A stretch of 64,000 nucleotides of DNA from Rhodobacterales bacterium 56_14_T64 (GTDB taxonomy: Bacteria > Pseudomonadota > Alphaproteobacteria > Rhodobacterales > Rhodobacteraceae). The DNA is taken from the NCBI GenBank assembly GCA_002162795.1, contig MAAY01000079.1:1-64000 (forward strand). The letters run 5' to 3'. The notes under the pieces were generated by a model that saw nothing but the letters and a program-made list of their open reading frames with translations, was not told the DNA's origin and did no database searches. The translations under genes were made by a program, and so were the position numbers. Below are positions 49,591 through 60,142 of the stretch, one piece after another; the stretch's first letter is position 1; the number at the start of each line of letters is the position of its first letter.

Positions 49591-50100
49591 ATGCATTTCA
49601 ATCTCAAAATTCATTCTATTAGTGTTGTGATTTCGTGCCTTTTTACCGTCGGCCCAACCGCAGCCGAGGAAATTGCCAAACAAGGCCCGATTGACTTTGT
49701 GCTTTATGGTGTAGGCGAGACTACCATTCTGGCCGCCGCACAGGACACCATGCAGATCAACTACGTCGTCAATGGCATGCGCGGCGAGCCTGGTCAGGGC
49801 ATAAACGGCGTTGCCAGTATGCAATGTGTTGGCGCCATTACCGTTCTGGAGGGTAAATTTGATAACGAAAGCGGCTTATGCAAGACAACCTACCCAGACA
49901 AGAGCAGCCAGATAACCCAGTACAGCGGGACTGGCATCCTGGGCGGAAAAGCAGAAGGCACCTGGAGTTTTCTCAGTGGCTCGGGCCAGTTCGAGGGCAT
50001 TACCGGCGGTGGTACCTATTGGCGCATCCCAGGCCCGGCGCCTAGCGAGGACCGGACGGCTTCCAGAAGTGTCATTGTCGGCAGCTATGAACTGCCTTGA
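49591..50100 (+). CDS. hypothetical secreted protein
   Basis: Signal-like N-terminus MHFNLKIHSISVVISCLFTVGPTAAEE. Confidence 0.6.
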   Translation: MHFNLKIHSISVVISCLFTVGPTAAEEIAKQGPIDFVLYGVGETTILAAAQDTMQINYVVNGMRGEPGQGINGVASMQCVGAITVLEGKFDNESGLCKTTYPDKSSQITQYSGTGILGGKAEGTWSFLSGSGQFEGITGGGTYWRIPGPAPSEDRTASRSVIVGSYELP

Positions 50101-50306
50101 TAGGCCCAGAGAAAGTCCTGCAGGCGACCAGAGAGGTCAGGGGCGTTGGCTGCTGGCCACTCGCCGCGCGGGGCATGAACGGTAGCAATGGGCTGTTCTC
50201 ACCCAAACACGCTTTCTCAGTCAACCAACGCAGCGATGGTGGTAATCAGGCCGTCACCGGATGTTGGAATATTTGCCTGTTAGATGACTGGACTGGTTCA
50301 GAGACT

Positions 50307-50819
50307 TTAGCATTTTCTATCCCGCACAACGCCGGTCATGTCAGAGGTATCTAGAGTAGTGTGTTGAATTTCAGCACCGGTCAGATTGGCTCCGGTCAGG
50401 TCAGCATCGGTGAAATTGGATGCAAAAATCGTGACACCTTCTAGGCAGGCTCCGATGAAATTTGCGCCCATCATATTTGATTCATTGATCGTCGCACCCG
50501 GCAAATTGGTTCGGGAAAAATTTGCACCGGTGAAGTTCGACCCATTCAGCATTGCGCCAGACAAATTTGCACCGCTGAAATCAGCGCCAGTCGCATTGGA
50601 CCGCGTGATGATGGCTCCACTCAGATCTTGACCGGCAAAACTGACCCCTGTTACATTTTCCTCGGTGATGGTTGTGACATCAACATTGATCAAATTTGCA
50701 AATTCACCGGAATGTTTCAGCGATTTTCCAAGGTCATCGGGAATGGCAATGCTGCTCTGCCCGCCCTGAAAGGCAGCTACAATAAAAATACCTGTCAATA
50801 AATTCATGAGGTCCTCCAA
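50307..50819 (-). CDS. pentapeptide-repeat protein
   Basis: Repeats of A(D/N)L/F units: SNATGADFSGANLSGAMLNGSNFTGANFSRTNLPGATINESNMMGANFIGACLEG. Confidence 0.88.
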   Translation of the reverse strand: MEDLMNLLTGIFIVAAFQGGQSSIAIPDDLGKSLKHSGEFANLINVDVTTITEENVTGVSFAGQDLSGAIITRSNATGADFSGANLSGAMLNGSNFTGANFSRTNLPGATINESNMMGANFIGACLEGVTIFASNFTDADLTGANLTGAEIQHTTLDTSDMTGVVRDRKC

Positions 50820-51247
50820 ATACCGCGCCCCAATTCAAAGCTTGAGGTAGGAAGACCGGATGGGCAACAACAATTTGAGCGGGCCGCCTCATAGGCGCAC
50901 GCTACAGATAGGTTAGAGCAGCGGATATGCGCAGATCGCGACTTTTGCAAAGTTCCATGGATGTCGCAAAGCAGGCGCCCAGTCCGCCAGTCAAAACCCA
51001 AAATGTCGACGACCTGACCTCTCCTATTTGCTGACCGAGCATGACGTTCACTACACATGCTGGCATATTTGCACTGGATCCAACCAGAAAGGCCCTGGCA
51101 AATATGCCAGAGGTAGTTTTTGGGGAGAACAGGTGGAGGCCAAGCTGACCTATTTGCTTTCAACGTTTTTCAGATTGGGCTGCACACATCCGACGACCAG
51201 TTATGTGTCCAACGCGTCGGGTCGGTGTAAAGGCTTCGCTGTCCCAC

Positions 51248-51913
51248 TTAGGCTTGCATCTTAAGGGTTGCAAAAGCTTGTGTCTCAAAAGCCTCCAGCC
51301 CAGCGCCATCTTGCGCACCCTCAACCCGTTTGATCCAGGCTTTGACTGTAGGGGCCTCAGGTATGAGATGTGGTGCCCACTGAAACGCAGAGGCCATGAT
51401 GATATCCGCGATAGTCAGCCTATCGCCAACAAGGAAGGGTTTATCGCCCAAGCCAGACGTAATCTGCTCGCCAACCTCGGTCATTGTGCGGAAGGTGCTT
51501 TTGAGAATTGGATGATCCAGTTTCGCAAAATGTACCACCATTGCAGGCTCCAGAACGCCACAATAGTAGCTCATCCACGACAGGAAAGCACCGCGACCAG
51601 CATCACCAGGCTTGATCCCGAAGGGGGGTCCAAAAAGCTCGTCAAGATACATCATGATGGCTGTGCTTTCGCGAATGGTATCTCCTTCACCGGTCACCAG
51701 GAACGGCACCTTACCTTCGGGGTGGGCGTTGTTTGGATCTCTGCGACCGCTGCCATCGTTTTTGACGATATCAACAATGACCACTTTGACCTGGTCAAGT
51801 TTCCCCATCAGCATGAGCTGGGAAATGACTCGCGAGGACCGTGTGTGCGGAGAATGATAAAGAGTTGTCATTTCAAGAGGCCTTTCAAAACCTGACTGTT
51901 GTTGGTGGCGCAC
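51248..51913 (-). CDS. glutathione S-transferase family protein
   Basis: TTLYHSPHTRSSRVISQLMLMGKLDQVKVVIVDI...HPEGKVPFLVTGEGDTIRESTAIMMYLDELF. Confidence 0.87.
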   Translation of the reverse strand: MRHQQQSGFERPLEMTTLYHSPHTRSSRVISQLMLMGKLDQVKVVIVDIVKNDGSGRRDPNNAHPEGKVPFLVTGEGDTIRESTAIMMYLDELFGPPFGIKPGDAGRGAFLSWMSYYCGVLEPAMVVHFAKLDHPILKSTFRTMTEVGEQITSGLGDKPFLVGDRLTIADIIMASAFQWAPHLIPEAPTVKAWIKRVEGAQDGAGLEAFETQAFATLKMQA

Positions 51914-51956
51914 CTATGCCACTAAGATCCTGCCAATTTCTGTCAGGATGTTTTGC

Positions 51957-52679
51957 GTAGAGTACCTCATGGCCAAATCAGATCGCCTTTTTCGCCTACT
52001 CCATCTTATTCGGGGACTTACTCCTCCGGTGACTGCTGCACGGCTGGCAGCTGCTATTGAGGTCTCCGTGCGCACTCTCTATCGTGACATCGACAGCCTA
52101 CGGGCTGCAGGTGCGCGGATCGATGGCGAAGCAGGACTTGGCTATACCATGATCGAAGATCCTGCATTGCCGCCGCAGACATTTACGCAAATTGAGATCG
52201 AAGCGCTTACTCTTGGTCTGTCGGACGTCAGCCAACGCGGAGACGTTGACTTGGCACAGGCCGCCAAGGATGCGTTGATCAAAATTCTTGCTACTCTGCC
52301 CGAACGCCAACAGCGCCAGGCGATGCATGCCGTAAACCTTGTAAACAGGTTTAGCACTCCTGTGGCTCCCACGATTGATATGACGCTATTGCGAGAGGCG
52401 ATGTGGACTGAAGAGGCGCTTGATATTGGCTACAAAGACCGAGACGACATCTCTACTCAACGGCGCATCTTTCCCTTGGCGATTTCGTACCACGACAGGG
52501 CAGTGATACTATTGGCATGGTGTTGCCTGCGTGCAGATTTCCGTATGTTTCACGTCACTCGAATCGAAGGCTATGCGCAAAGTGGAGAAAGCTTCCGTCC
52601 CCGGCGCGTATCTTTATTGCGGGACTATATAGCGGCTCTCAAGGCGCGGAAAATGCGCAAAATGCCCTCAAAAAGCTGA
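51957..52679 (+). CDS. YafY-like HTH/WYL-domain transcriptional regulator
   Basis: KSDRLFRLLHLIRGLTPPVTAARLAAAIEVSVRTLYRDIDSLRAAGARIDGEAGLGYTM; C-terminal WYL-like region. Start approximate. Confidence 0.85.
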   Translation, partial: VEYLMAKSDRLFRLLHLIRGLTPPVTAARLAAAIEVSVRTLYRDIDSLRAAGARIDGEAGLGYTMIEDPALPPQTFTQIEIEALTLGLSDVSQRGDVDLAQAAKDALIKILATLPERQQRQAMHAVNLVNRFSTPVAPTIDMTLLREAMWTEEALDIGYKDRDDISTQRRIFPLAISYHDRAVILLAWCCLRADFRMFHVTRIEGYAQSGESFRPRRVSLLRDYIAALKARKMRKMPSKS

Positions 52680-53369
52680 CTTTCGATTTTGGGTTTCACC
52701 CATGTTGCCGTGAAGGTCCGCTATCATAGCACTAGTTTTTTGCACTACGACCGCTTCTGGCTGAGGCTGAGTGAAAACTCGGTATTTTGAGAATTTCGCG
52801 GGAGGATATTCTCAATCAGCGTCGATAGCTCAGCGCTTTCAGGAAAGTGATCTCCAGAACAATAGATATTGGAATAATGTTCTTGGAAGGCGCGACTGAA
52901 TTGAGTTTTTACACAGCCTCGGCTGAGGGTTGCCATTGGACGCCAAACGCACCAAATGCGTATTCCGGGGCATGTGGCTACCCTGAGGGTCTGTGTTGAG
53001 CAATGGTTCATAGGTGTCAGTTGAGGCCGTTTTCGTCAGTGCTTTCGGCTTGCCTTTTGCGAGGTTGAGTATTTGGATATCAGTCCGGACATTGGCCTGA
53101 CCGCTGAGATGCACATGATTGTCCTGGCTCTCGATGTCCTGGCGCCTTCTGAATACGTCGCCCCGGAACTGGCGATCTTCGAACGCCTGCAGATGGCCCA
53201 CGCGCCGGAAGGTTATGGGGGCCGAACGTGGGTGCCACTGGCCTCATATAAAAGCACACCCAGCCCTGTCACCTCTCAACTGATTGGTCGTGCCGCCTTC
53301 GGCTAATAGGGCGGACAGCCCAACCCCAAAGACCTTTGCGTCGTCATGTAAGGCCGTAGCGATGCTTTA

Positions 53370-53444
53370 AGCAGCGTAGCTCAGTGGAAGAGCAGGGCGC
53401 TCATAACGCCTCGGTCGCAGGTTCAATCCCTGCCGCTGCGACCA
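53370..53444 (+). tRNA. tRNA with CAT anticodon (Met or lysidine-type Ile2), CCA encoded
   Basis: AGCAGCG.TA.GCTC-AGTGGAA-GAGC.A.GGGCG-CTCATAA-CGCCT.CGGTC.GCAGG-TTCAATC-CCTGC.CGCTGCG.A.CCA folds as a cloverleaf with a short D-loop; acceptor position 1:72 is A:G. Confidence 0.85.
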
Positions 53445-53523
53445 AAGTGATCAAGATCACAGAGGGAATGAGCTGGCGGCGCTACGCTTAAAACCACAAC
53501 GAACGAATATTTCAAAACCGGAG

Positions 53524-53844
53524 GTGAAAATGGAAGTTCTTGCGCTGATGATATTCGCTCATGCTTTAGCAGACTATCCCTTACAAGGTGACTTCCTCGC
53601 CCGCGCCAAAAACCACACTGCTCCGATCTGCGGAGTGCCCTGGTATCACGCACTTGGGGCACACTGTACGATCCATGCGGGTTTTGTCGGGATCATCACT
53701 GGTTCACTCTGGTTGGCCGTTGCTGAGTTCATCATTCACGCCGCCACTGACTACGCCAAATGTTCGGGCCGGATCTCCTACAATACAGACCAAGCCATCC
53801 ATATTGGGTGCAAGATGCTTTGGGCTGCTCTGATCATCACCTGA
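53524..53844 (+). CDS. DUF3307-like membrane protein (phage-associated)
   Basis: MIFAHALADYPLQGDFLARAKN...HALGAHCTIHAGFVGIITGSLWLAVAEFIIHAATDYAKC. Confidence 0.6.
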   Translation: MKMEVLALMIFAHALADYPLQGDFLARAKNHTAPICGVPWYHALGAHCTIHAGFVGIITGSLWLAVAEFIIHAATDYAKCSGRISYNTDQAIHIGCKMLWAALIIT

Positions 53845-53867
53845 ACTCTACATCGTAGGAGGTTCAC

Positions 53868-54068
53868 ATGGCTGAGCCAGTTAACGTTCCAGTGGATCCG
53901 ATCACTCTTGCTGACCGACTACGCAAGTCTGCCTTCGATCTGACAGAACGCAACATGCACACAGAGGCATTCCTTATGGAGTTAGCCTCTCAGATGATTG
54001 CTGAAATGACCAAGGCAAATCAGCCCATTGCCAGCCGCATAGCAGGACAGCAGACGGGGAACCTCTAA
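53868..54068 (+). CDS. small phage hypothetical protein
   Basis: 66-aa ORF with RBS (aggagg) directly upstream, co-directional with terminase genes. Confidence 0.5.
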   Translation: MAEPVNVPVDPITLADRLRKSAFDLTERNMHTEAFLMELASQMIAEMTKANQPIASRIAGQQTGNL

Positions 54069-54070
54069 CC

Positions 54071-54631
54071 ATGGCAGCCAAGCGCAAGATGGGCAGACCT
54101 TCCACCTACACAGAAGAGATAGGGAAAGAGATCTGTCTGCGCATGGCTATGGGTGAAACGGTCACCGGCATCACCAAAGACGATGGGATTCCGGTTCAGC
54201 AAGTCATCTATCAGTGGAGACAAATTCACCACGACTTCAATGTCTCATTCACACGCGCACGCGAGGACCAGATGCACACTTGGTCAGATCAGATCGTTTC
54301 GCTGATCGACAACGCGGAATTTGGCTAAAATGTGAGGGTTCCGCTGGACTCGCATGAGATGGAAATGATTCAGAAGGATGGCTGTGTCACCTTCCAGTTT
54401 CGGCGCAAGCACCTCGACCACGCGAAGGCGATGATGGATGTCCGTAAATGGCTGATGTCGAAGATTGTGTCGGCGGTGTTTGGTGACCGGCTTCAGGTGG
54501 ATGCGAACCACACGTTCGAGAGCAAGGATGATGCGGAACTGGTCCACGCGCTGCGGGACGCGGCCCGCAAAGCTGGAATGGCACCAAAGGATGTCGCGGC
54601 ACTGCTGGACGGTCAAACCCCTATTCAATGA
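54071..54631 (+). pseudogene. phage terminase small subunit, split by in-frame TAA (54326-54328)
   Basis: MAAKRKMGRPSTYTEEIGKEICLRMAMGETVTGITKDDGIPVQQVIYQWRQIHHDFNVSFTRAREDQMHTWSDQIVSLIDNAEFG* then same-frame continuation ...MEMIQKDGCVTFQFRRKHLDHAKAMMDVRKWLMSKIV. Confidence 0.65.
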
Positions 54632-55398
54632 ACGTTCAGCTGAGCACGGCCCAGCGGGAGTTCGTTCACCTGGCGACCCAAGTCATTGAGGAACGGCACC
54701 GCAGATCACGACAGGGGCTGTTCAAGCGGCTTTATCCAGACGCAGACACCGTGCAACCGGATGGAACAATCATCCACGCTCGGGAGAAGTACAAATGGCA
54801 CCTTGAGTTCTTCAAAGCAGGGGCAACCTATCGAGAGCGGTGCTTTATGGCCGCCAACCGTGTTGGAAAGACTCAAGGCGGTGGTGGATACGAGACAACC
54901 TGTCACCTGACCGGCAACTATCCGGACTGGTGGGAGGGTAGAAGGTTCTCCCGGCCCATAAGCGCATGGGTGGCTGGCAAGACGAAAGAAACAACCCGCG
55001 ATATCATTCAGCTCGAGCTGATGGGCGAACTGTCCAAAAAACCAGACGGGCGCCGCGTATTCGACGGTACAGGGCTGATCCCCGGCAATTTGTTTGGATC
55101 TATGTCGTTCCGCTCTGGCGGATCCGATCTACTGGATACCGTCAAGATCAAACACAAGTCGGGCGGATGGTCCAAGCTTGGCTATAAATCATACGAGCAA
55201 GGCAGAGGCTCTTTTGAGGGAACCGCCCAGCATGTGATTTGGACAGACGAAGAACCGCCGCTGGATGTCTAGGGCGAGAGCCTGATCCGTACCGCAACAA
55301 CAAACGGCATTGTCATGCTCACATTCACGCCCCTGGCGGGTCTGAGCGAAACAGTGCTGCAGTTCATGCCGCAAGAGATGCAGCCACAGGAGGCTTAA
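54628..55398 (+). pseudogene. phage terminase large subunit fragment with in-frame TAG (55270-55272); nuclease domain missing
   Basis: ...RCFMAANRVGKTQGGGGYETTCHLTGNYPDWWEGRRFSRPISAWVAGKTKETTRDIIQLELMG...HVIWTDEEPPLDV*GESLIRTATTNGIVMLTFTPLAGLSETVLQFMPQEMQPQEA*. Confidence 0.78.
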
Positions 55399-55402
55399 AG
55401 CC

Positions 55403-55747
55403 ATGGCGACCAGAGTTCCCGAGACCAATAGCGAAGCCGACCAGGTGCTGTCCGTTAGCTGGGCTGCAATCGCCACCGGTGACACAGTGCAGGAATCCAT
55501 GCCGCGCGGTGTTTCAGGCGCTATGGCCTCCGTACAGTCCGATGGAACCTTCGACGGCGCTACCGTCACCTTGGAGGGCTCCAATGACGGCAAAAATTTT
55601 GTGACGCTTCGGGATTTATCCGGTGCTGACATATCTTTTGCCTCTGCAGGCCTCGTCGACTTCTCCACCTCGGTTGTATTCATCCGACCCGCTATCTCTG
55701 GCGGTTCAGCTGATGCTGTTGACGTAACCCTGGCGCTACGCGGATGA
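55403..55747 (+). CDS. phage hypothetical protein
   Basis: 114-aa ORF downstream of the terminase relic; next ORF overlaps its stop by 4 nt. Confidence 0.5.
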   Translation: MATRVPETNSEADQVLSVSWAAIATGDTVQESMPRGVSGAMASVQSDGTFDGATVTLEGSNDGKNFVTLRDLSGADISFASAGLVDFSTSVVFIRPAISGGSADAVDVTLALRG

Positions 55748-56187
55748 ACCGAGCCGTTGCCTTTCGCCGCCGCAATGCTGGCGCGCGGAGATCGGTAAAG
55801 GGACATTTTCCCGATGTAGTGGCAGAATTTGCCCGCAATGTTCATATCGCTGGTCGCGCACGCAAAGACTTCTTTGACCTGATTGATTTCGTGGCTGCTG
55901 GCAACCGGACCTATGTCAACGCCCTTGGCCATGTGGTGACTGCTGGCTCTAATGCGCCGTGCATCGGGCACCATGTCTACAAAGGTGGTAAGTGGGTGCC
56001 GGTCGGGCTGCTGCTGGAACCGGATGGGCAGAATGACGTGGCTGGGAGTGAAGACTTCTCAAATTCCAACATCTGGCAAAAATCAGCTCAGCTGACAATC
56101 ACCCCATCTGGTACATTAGGGGCATTCCCGCCTTTGAAATTGAAGACAGCCATCAGATGGTGCTATGATGAAATGGCTCATTGTTAA
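55744..56187 (+). CDS. phage hypothetical (putative structural) protein, possibly truncated
   Basis: 147-aa ORF; ...LLEPDGQNDVAGSEDFSNSNIWQKSAQLTITP. Confidence 0.45.
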   Translation: MNRAVAFRRRNAGARRSVKGHFPDVVAEFARNVHIAGRARKDFFDLIDFVAAGNRTYVNALGHVVTAGSNAPCIGHHVYKGGKWVPVGLLLEPDGQNDVAGSEDFSNSNIWQKSAQLTITPSGTLGAFPPLKLKTAIRWCYDEMAHC

Positions 56188-56759
56188 CGACACCAATGCC
56201 TGGAAAAAATCTTTGGATGCCTTCATTGAAGGCAGTAATGATAAGGGCGGTCTTGAGTACATTGATCCGGAAGGTCTGTATGTTAGGGACAATGGTGATT
56301 TTAAGCCATTGATTGTGGACTACTGATAGTAGTTTCATCTAAACGGGCTTCCGAGACCGGTTTTGAAGCTCTTTGGGTGGGCTTTGCGCCACCTCCAAAC
56401 GTTCTACACGTGTTCTCTAACCCTGAGAGGACAACATGACCGATTGGCCCCTCACCATCCCCTACGATCTTTATGAAGCCATGGATGCGGTGGACCACGG
56501 CCTAATCTCGGAGTCCGTGAAGAGATGTAGGCGATTGCTGCTGCGGGTCTTCGGTTCGGCTGCCGCAGGATCGGCGTGCTGCTGAAGCGCAGGGGAATGA
56601 TCAAGAACCAAAAGGGGCCGTACCGGATTCATATTCAGGGGAAACCGGGCGTCAGGCGGCGATGGGGCCGCAAATGGGCGCGTGGATCACACACGCATTC
56701 TAGCCAAATACACGATGGTACGTCACGTTGGCTGTGCAATATTTTCACTGCCAAGGAAA

Positions 56760-58646
56760 TTATTCGGCGGGGTTACTGTTCGGGCTACCACCGTCCAGAA
56801 TAATCTTGAGCCTGGAACGAAACTCGCGGGCAGTGCGGGTGATCGGCGGTTCGGCAAAGACCTCGCGTGTGCCCATCCAGGCATTGAAACGGCGCAGCAC
56901 GGGGATGCCAGAGAGCGCCGACAGTGGCACAGCGAGGGTCAGCGACAGCGCGATCGGCAGCAGCCAGAGCGACACCATGCCAGTCAGAATGCCAGTCCAC
57001 AGCGCCAGCCCACTCAGGGTTTCCAGCGCGTGGCAGATCATCAAGGTTACCCAGCCGTAATTGCCGCCGTTGCGGGCCTGCGGTGCCCATCCCTGCTGCA
57101 GCCCCAACACGGTCCGGATGACCGCGATCATCTGTTGTACCATCAGGATCGGCGCATAAAGCACTGCTAGAATGATCTCGGATACAAACGACAATGCAAA
57201 CCTCGCTCCACCGCCGTAGTCGGAAAAGCGGCTACCAGTCAGAGGCAGGGCCACAATCGCCAGTAGTTTGGGGGCAAGAAGCATCGCATAGATCAGCAGG
57301 ATCACCAGCACATGACGCGGCTCACTCATATCCGGCCAAGAGGGCATCAGCGGATTGGAGGCACTGAAATAGGTTAGCACCGAGGCCTCTTCGCCGCGAC
57401 CGATCAGTGCCCAAATCACCAGCAACGCAAACCAGATCGGTGCCATCAGATAGCCTATCGCGCCATGCAGCAGGTGAAATCGGGATATGGCGCGGAATCC
57501 CTTGGCCCGCAACAATTTGAGGTGTTGAAGATTGCCCTGACACCAGCGACGGTCACGTTGGATGTGGTCGATCAGGGTGGGCGGGGTTTCCTCGTAGGAG
57601 CCCCGGATGCGTGGCAGGAAGCGCACCGACCAGCCCGCCCGCGCCAAAAGGCCGGCCTCGACAAAGTCATGGCTCATGATCAGTTTGCCACTGCCGCCCA
57701 GAGGACCTCGTAGATGCGGCAGGCCAGCGCAGGCGGCAAAAGCGCGGGTGCGGATCACCGCGTTGTGGCCCCAATAGTTGCCCTCGTGGCCGACCCAGCG
57801 GGCCAAACCTTCGGCCAGCGCGGTCCCGTGCACGCCATTGGCGAACTGCTGCATGCGGCCAAACACAGATTGCGCGCCGATAAGCTGTGGATAGCTTTGG
57901 ATCAGTCCAGCTCCGGGATCACGCGACAGCGCATTGGCCAACCGGGTGATGGCGCGGCCAGTCATCAGGCTGTCGGCATCCAGTACCAGCATGGCCTCAT
58001 AGCCGCCGCCCCAGCGGCTGACCCAATCGGCGATATTGCCGACCTTGCGGTCGGTGTTCTGGTCGCGGCGGCGGTAGTAGAGTTTCACCCCCGGAGGCAG
58101 AATCGCATGCAGTACTTGAACCGAGATCCGTTCCTGTTCTGCGATGGCGTCGTCGCGGGTATCTGACAGGATGAACATCGAATAGTCATGCACACCGCCC
58201 CGTTTTCGCAACTCTTCCAGCATGGTCTGAGCATTGCCCAGCACGTACCATGGCACCTCGTTATAGATTGGCATCAACAGGGCTACGTTCATTTTGCAAG
58301 CTGGGGCAAGACGACGGGTGCGGGTGCGCTTTGAGAGCGAATACAGACCCAGAAACACGGTTGAGACGGTGAAGCAGATCCAGAAGAAGTTGAATGCAAT
58401 CAGCGCCAGCAGCACCACTTCAAGCGCCGAGAACCCACCATCGGCGAACCAACCCTGCATGACCCAAGTTAGCAACCCGGTGCCCAGCATGGCTGGAGAA
58501 AACGCCAGTAGTCGCCATAGCGCCACAGACTGAAGTGGGCGCTGGCCCGGTGCTGAACTGTCCTGAAAATCGACTGCAAAATCCTGTGCCGGCATCGCCA
58601 GAGGCTGCTCGGGTGGTAACAGCACAGGGCGGCTCATGCGGTCCAC
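56760..58646 (-). CDS. opgH: glucans biosynthesis glucosyltransferase H
   Basis: MNVALLMPIYNEVPWYVLGNAQTMLEEL; ILSDTRDDAIAEQE; YYRRRDQNTDRKVGNIADWVSRWGGGYEAMLVLDADSLMTG; QRDRRWCQGNLQHLKLL. Confidence 0.93.
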   Translation of the reverse strand: MDRMSRPVLLPPEQPLAMPAQDFAVDFQDSSAPGQRPLQSVALWRLLAFSPAMLGTGLLTWVMQGWFADGGFSALEVVLLALIAFNFFWICFTVSTVFLGLYSLSKRTRTRRLAPACKMNVALLMPIYNEVPWYVLGNAQTMLEELRKRGGVHDYSMFILSDTRDDAIAEQERISVQVLHAILPPGVKLYYRRRDQNTDRKVGNIADWVSRWGGGYEAMLVLDADSLMTGRAITRLANALSRDPGAGLIQSYPQLIGAQSVFGRMQQFANGVHGTALAEGLARWVGHEGNYWGHNAVIRTRAFAACAGLPHLRGPLGGSGKLIMSHDFVEAGLLARAGWSVRFLPRIRGSYEETPPTLIDHIQRDRRWCQGNLQHLKLLRAKGFRAISRFHLLHGAIGYLMAPIWFALLVIWALIGRGEEASVLTYFSASNPLMPSWPDMSEPRHVLVILLIYAMLLAPKLLAIVALPLTGSRFSDYGGGARFALSFVSEIILAVLYAPILMVQQMIAVIRTVLGLQQGWAPQARNGGNYGWVTLMICHALETLSGLALWTGILTGMVSLWLLPIALSLTLAVPLSALSGIPVLRRFNAWMGTREVFAEPPITRTAREFRSRLKIILDGGSPNSNPAE

Positions 58647-60142
58647 CGATATAGCCAGACCTCGGATGCCATCTGGCCATCTTTGCGCAGTTGCGCGCGC
58701 AGTTCCACCAAATCCCGTTCACCGGGGTCAAACGAGAACGCCAGTCGTAGCCCGCCGGTTTCGGGATTGCGCTGCAACACACCGCTGCTGGTCTCCACAT
58801 TTGGGGACGAGATGTGGACGTCGATGCCGTCGGGGCCACCGGCGAGCAAGGGGTGGTCGGCGAAATCCAGCGTCATGATCCGGCCGGGATCACCAAACAC
58901 TCGTGCGCCGCCGGATGTATTGACCACTTTAGGCAATTGCAGATCCGGTTCGTGGCCCCAGGTCAGGCGGTAAGCCAGATCCACCTGCGACCCGGCGGCA
59001 TACGGCGTGTCAGGCCGCCAGTAAGCGACGATATTGTCGTAAATCTCTTGGTCGGCCGGTATCTCGACCAGTGTCACCGCGCCTTTACCCCAATCGCCTT
59101 TGGGTTCGACCCACAGGCAGGGGCGTTTGTGGTAGTTGGCTTCAAGATCAGCAAAGTCCGAGAATTTTCGGGCCCGTTGCATCAGGCCAAAGCCGCGTGG
59201 GTTTTCATCAACAAAGGATGAGATCTGCAATTGTTTGGGGTTGGCCAGCGGTCGCCACAGGATTTCACCATGGCCGTTTTGCACCAGTAGACCGTCGCTA
59301 TCATGCACCGCCGGGCGGAAGTCGTCGAACCGGGTGCGGTTGGTCTGGTCAAACAGGAACATCGAGGTCAGCGGCCCAAGGCCAACGTGGTTTAGCTCGC
59401 CACGGGCAAACAGCGTTGCCTCAATCTCCATGGTGCAGTTTTCGCCGGGTGTGATGTCGAACCGGTAGGCACCGGTAACAGAGGGGCTATCGAGCAGGGC
59501 GTGGATCACCATGTTGCGCTGGCCTGGGGCCGGGGATTCGAGCCAGAATTCAATGAACTCGGGGAATTCCTCGCCCATTGGATCACCGGTTTTCAGTGCC
59601 AGTCCACGGGCGGACAGGCCGTAGGCGTTGCCCAGACCGATGGCGCGAAAATAGCTGGCGCCCTGGTAGACGCAGAATTCATTCTTCAAGTTAGGCTGGT
59701 CCAACTCTGTGCGCAGGCGCAGACCCGAATAGCCCAGACTGTCGTCGATACTCAGATCTGGTGCCTTGTCGGTTTTGTCGAACAGGGACAGGTCAAAGAG
59801 CACTCGTTCAGCGGTGTTGTTGGCAACCGTGTTGATTTGAATTGGGCGTGGGAAGTACAGGCCCGGCAGAAAGAAATCCACGTTGTAGCTGCGATTTGTA
59901 TCGGACCACAGCGCGTCGCGATTGCGGAACCACCGGGTTTGGTAGTCCTGATAAGTCATGTCCAGCCAGTCCTGCGGCACCGATGGGCGGGGGGCATAGT
60001 CACGGGAGGCCAGCTCGCGGGCCAGCGAGATCACAGTGTCGCGGGAAAACTCCGGCACCTCGGTGGCATGCACAGGCAGCGCCAGGATCGAGGTGCTGGC
60101 CAGGGCCGAAGCCATGAACGAGCGGCGGTTAAAAGAGGTCAT
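58634..60142 (-). CDS. opgG: glucan biosynthesis protein G/D with Tat-like signal
   Basis: MTSFNRRSFMASALASTSILALPVHA; YQDYQTRWFRNRDALWSD...FFLPGLYFPRPIQINTV; overlaps opgH and opgC. Start set at the MTSFNRRSF codon rather than the longer ORF start. Confidence 0.88.
   Translation of the reverse strand: MTSFNRRSFMASALASTSILALPVHATEVPEFSRDTVISLARELASRDYAPRPSVPQDWLDMTYQDYQTRWFRNRDALWSDTNRSYNVDFFLPGLYFPRPIQINTVANNTAERVLFDLSLFDKTDKAPDLSIDDSLGYSGLRLRTELDQPNLKNEFCVYQGASYFRAIGLGNAYGLSARGLALKTGDPMGEEFPEFIEFWLESPAPGQRNMVIHALLDSPSVTGAYRFDITPGENCTMEIEATLFARGELNHVGLGPLTSMFLFDQTNRTRFDDFRPAVHDSDGLLVQNGHGEILWRPLANPKQLQISSFVDENPRGFGLMQRARKFSDFADLEANYHKRPCLWVEPKGDWGKGAVTLVEIPADQEIYDNIVAYWRPDTPYAAGSQVDLAYRLTWGHEPDLQLPKVVNTSGGARVFGDPGRIMTLDFADHPLLAGGPDGIDVHISSPNVETSSGVLQRNPETGGLRLAFSFDPGERDLVELRAQLRKDGQMASEVWLYRWTA

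Noticed and set aside
52745-53306. ORFs between the WYL regulator and the tRNA
   Set aside because: No convincing family; may be phage or host remnants but not supportable by eye.
54071-55398. Stop-codon recoding phage
   Set aside because: Two different stop codons, truncation of the large terminase and a CAT (not suppressor) tRNA point to decay.
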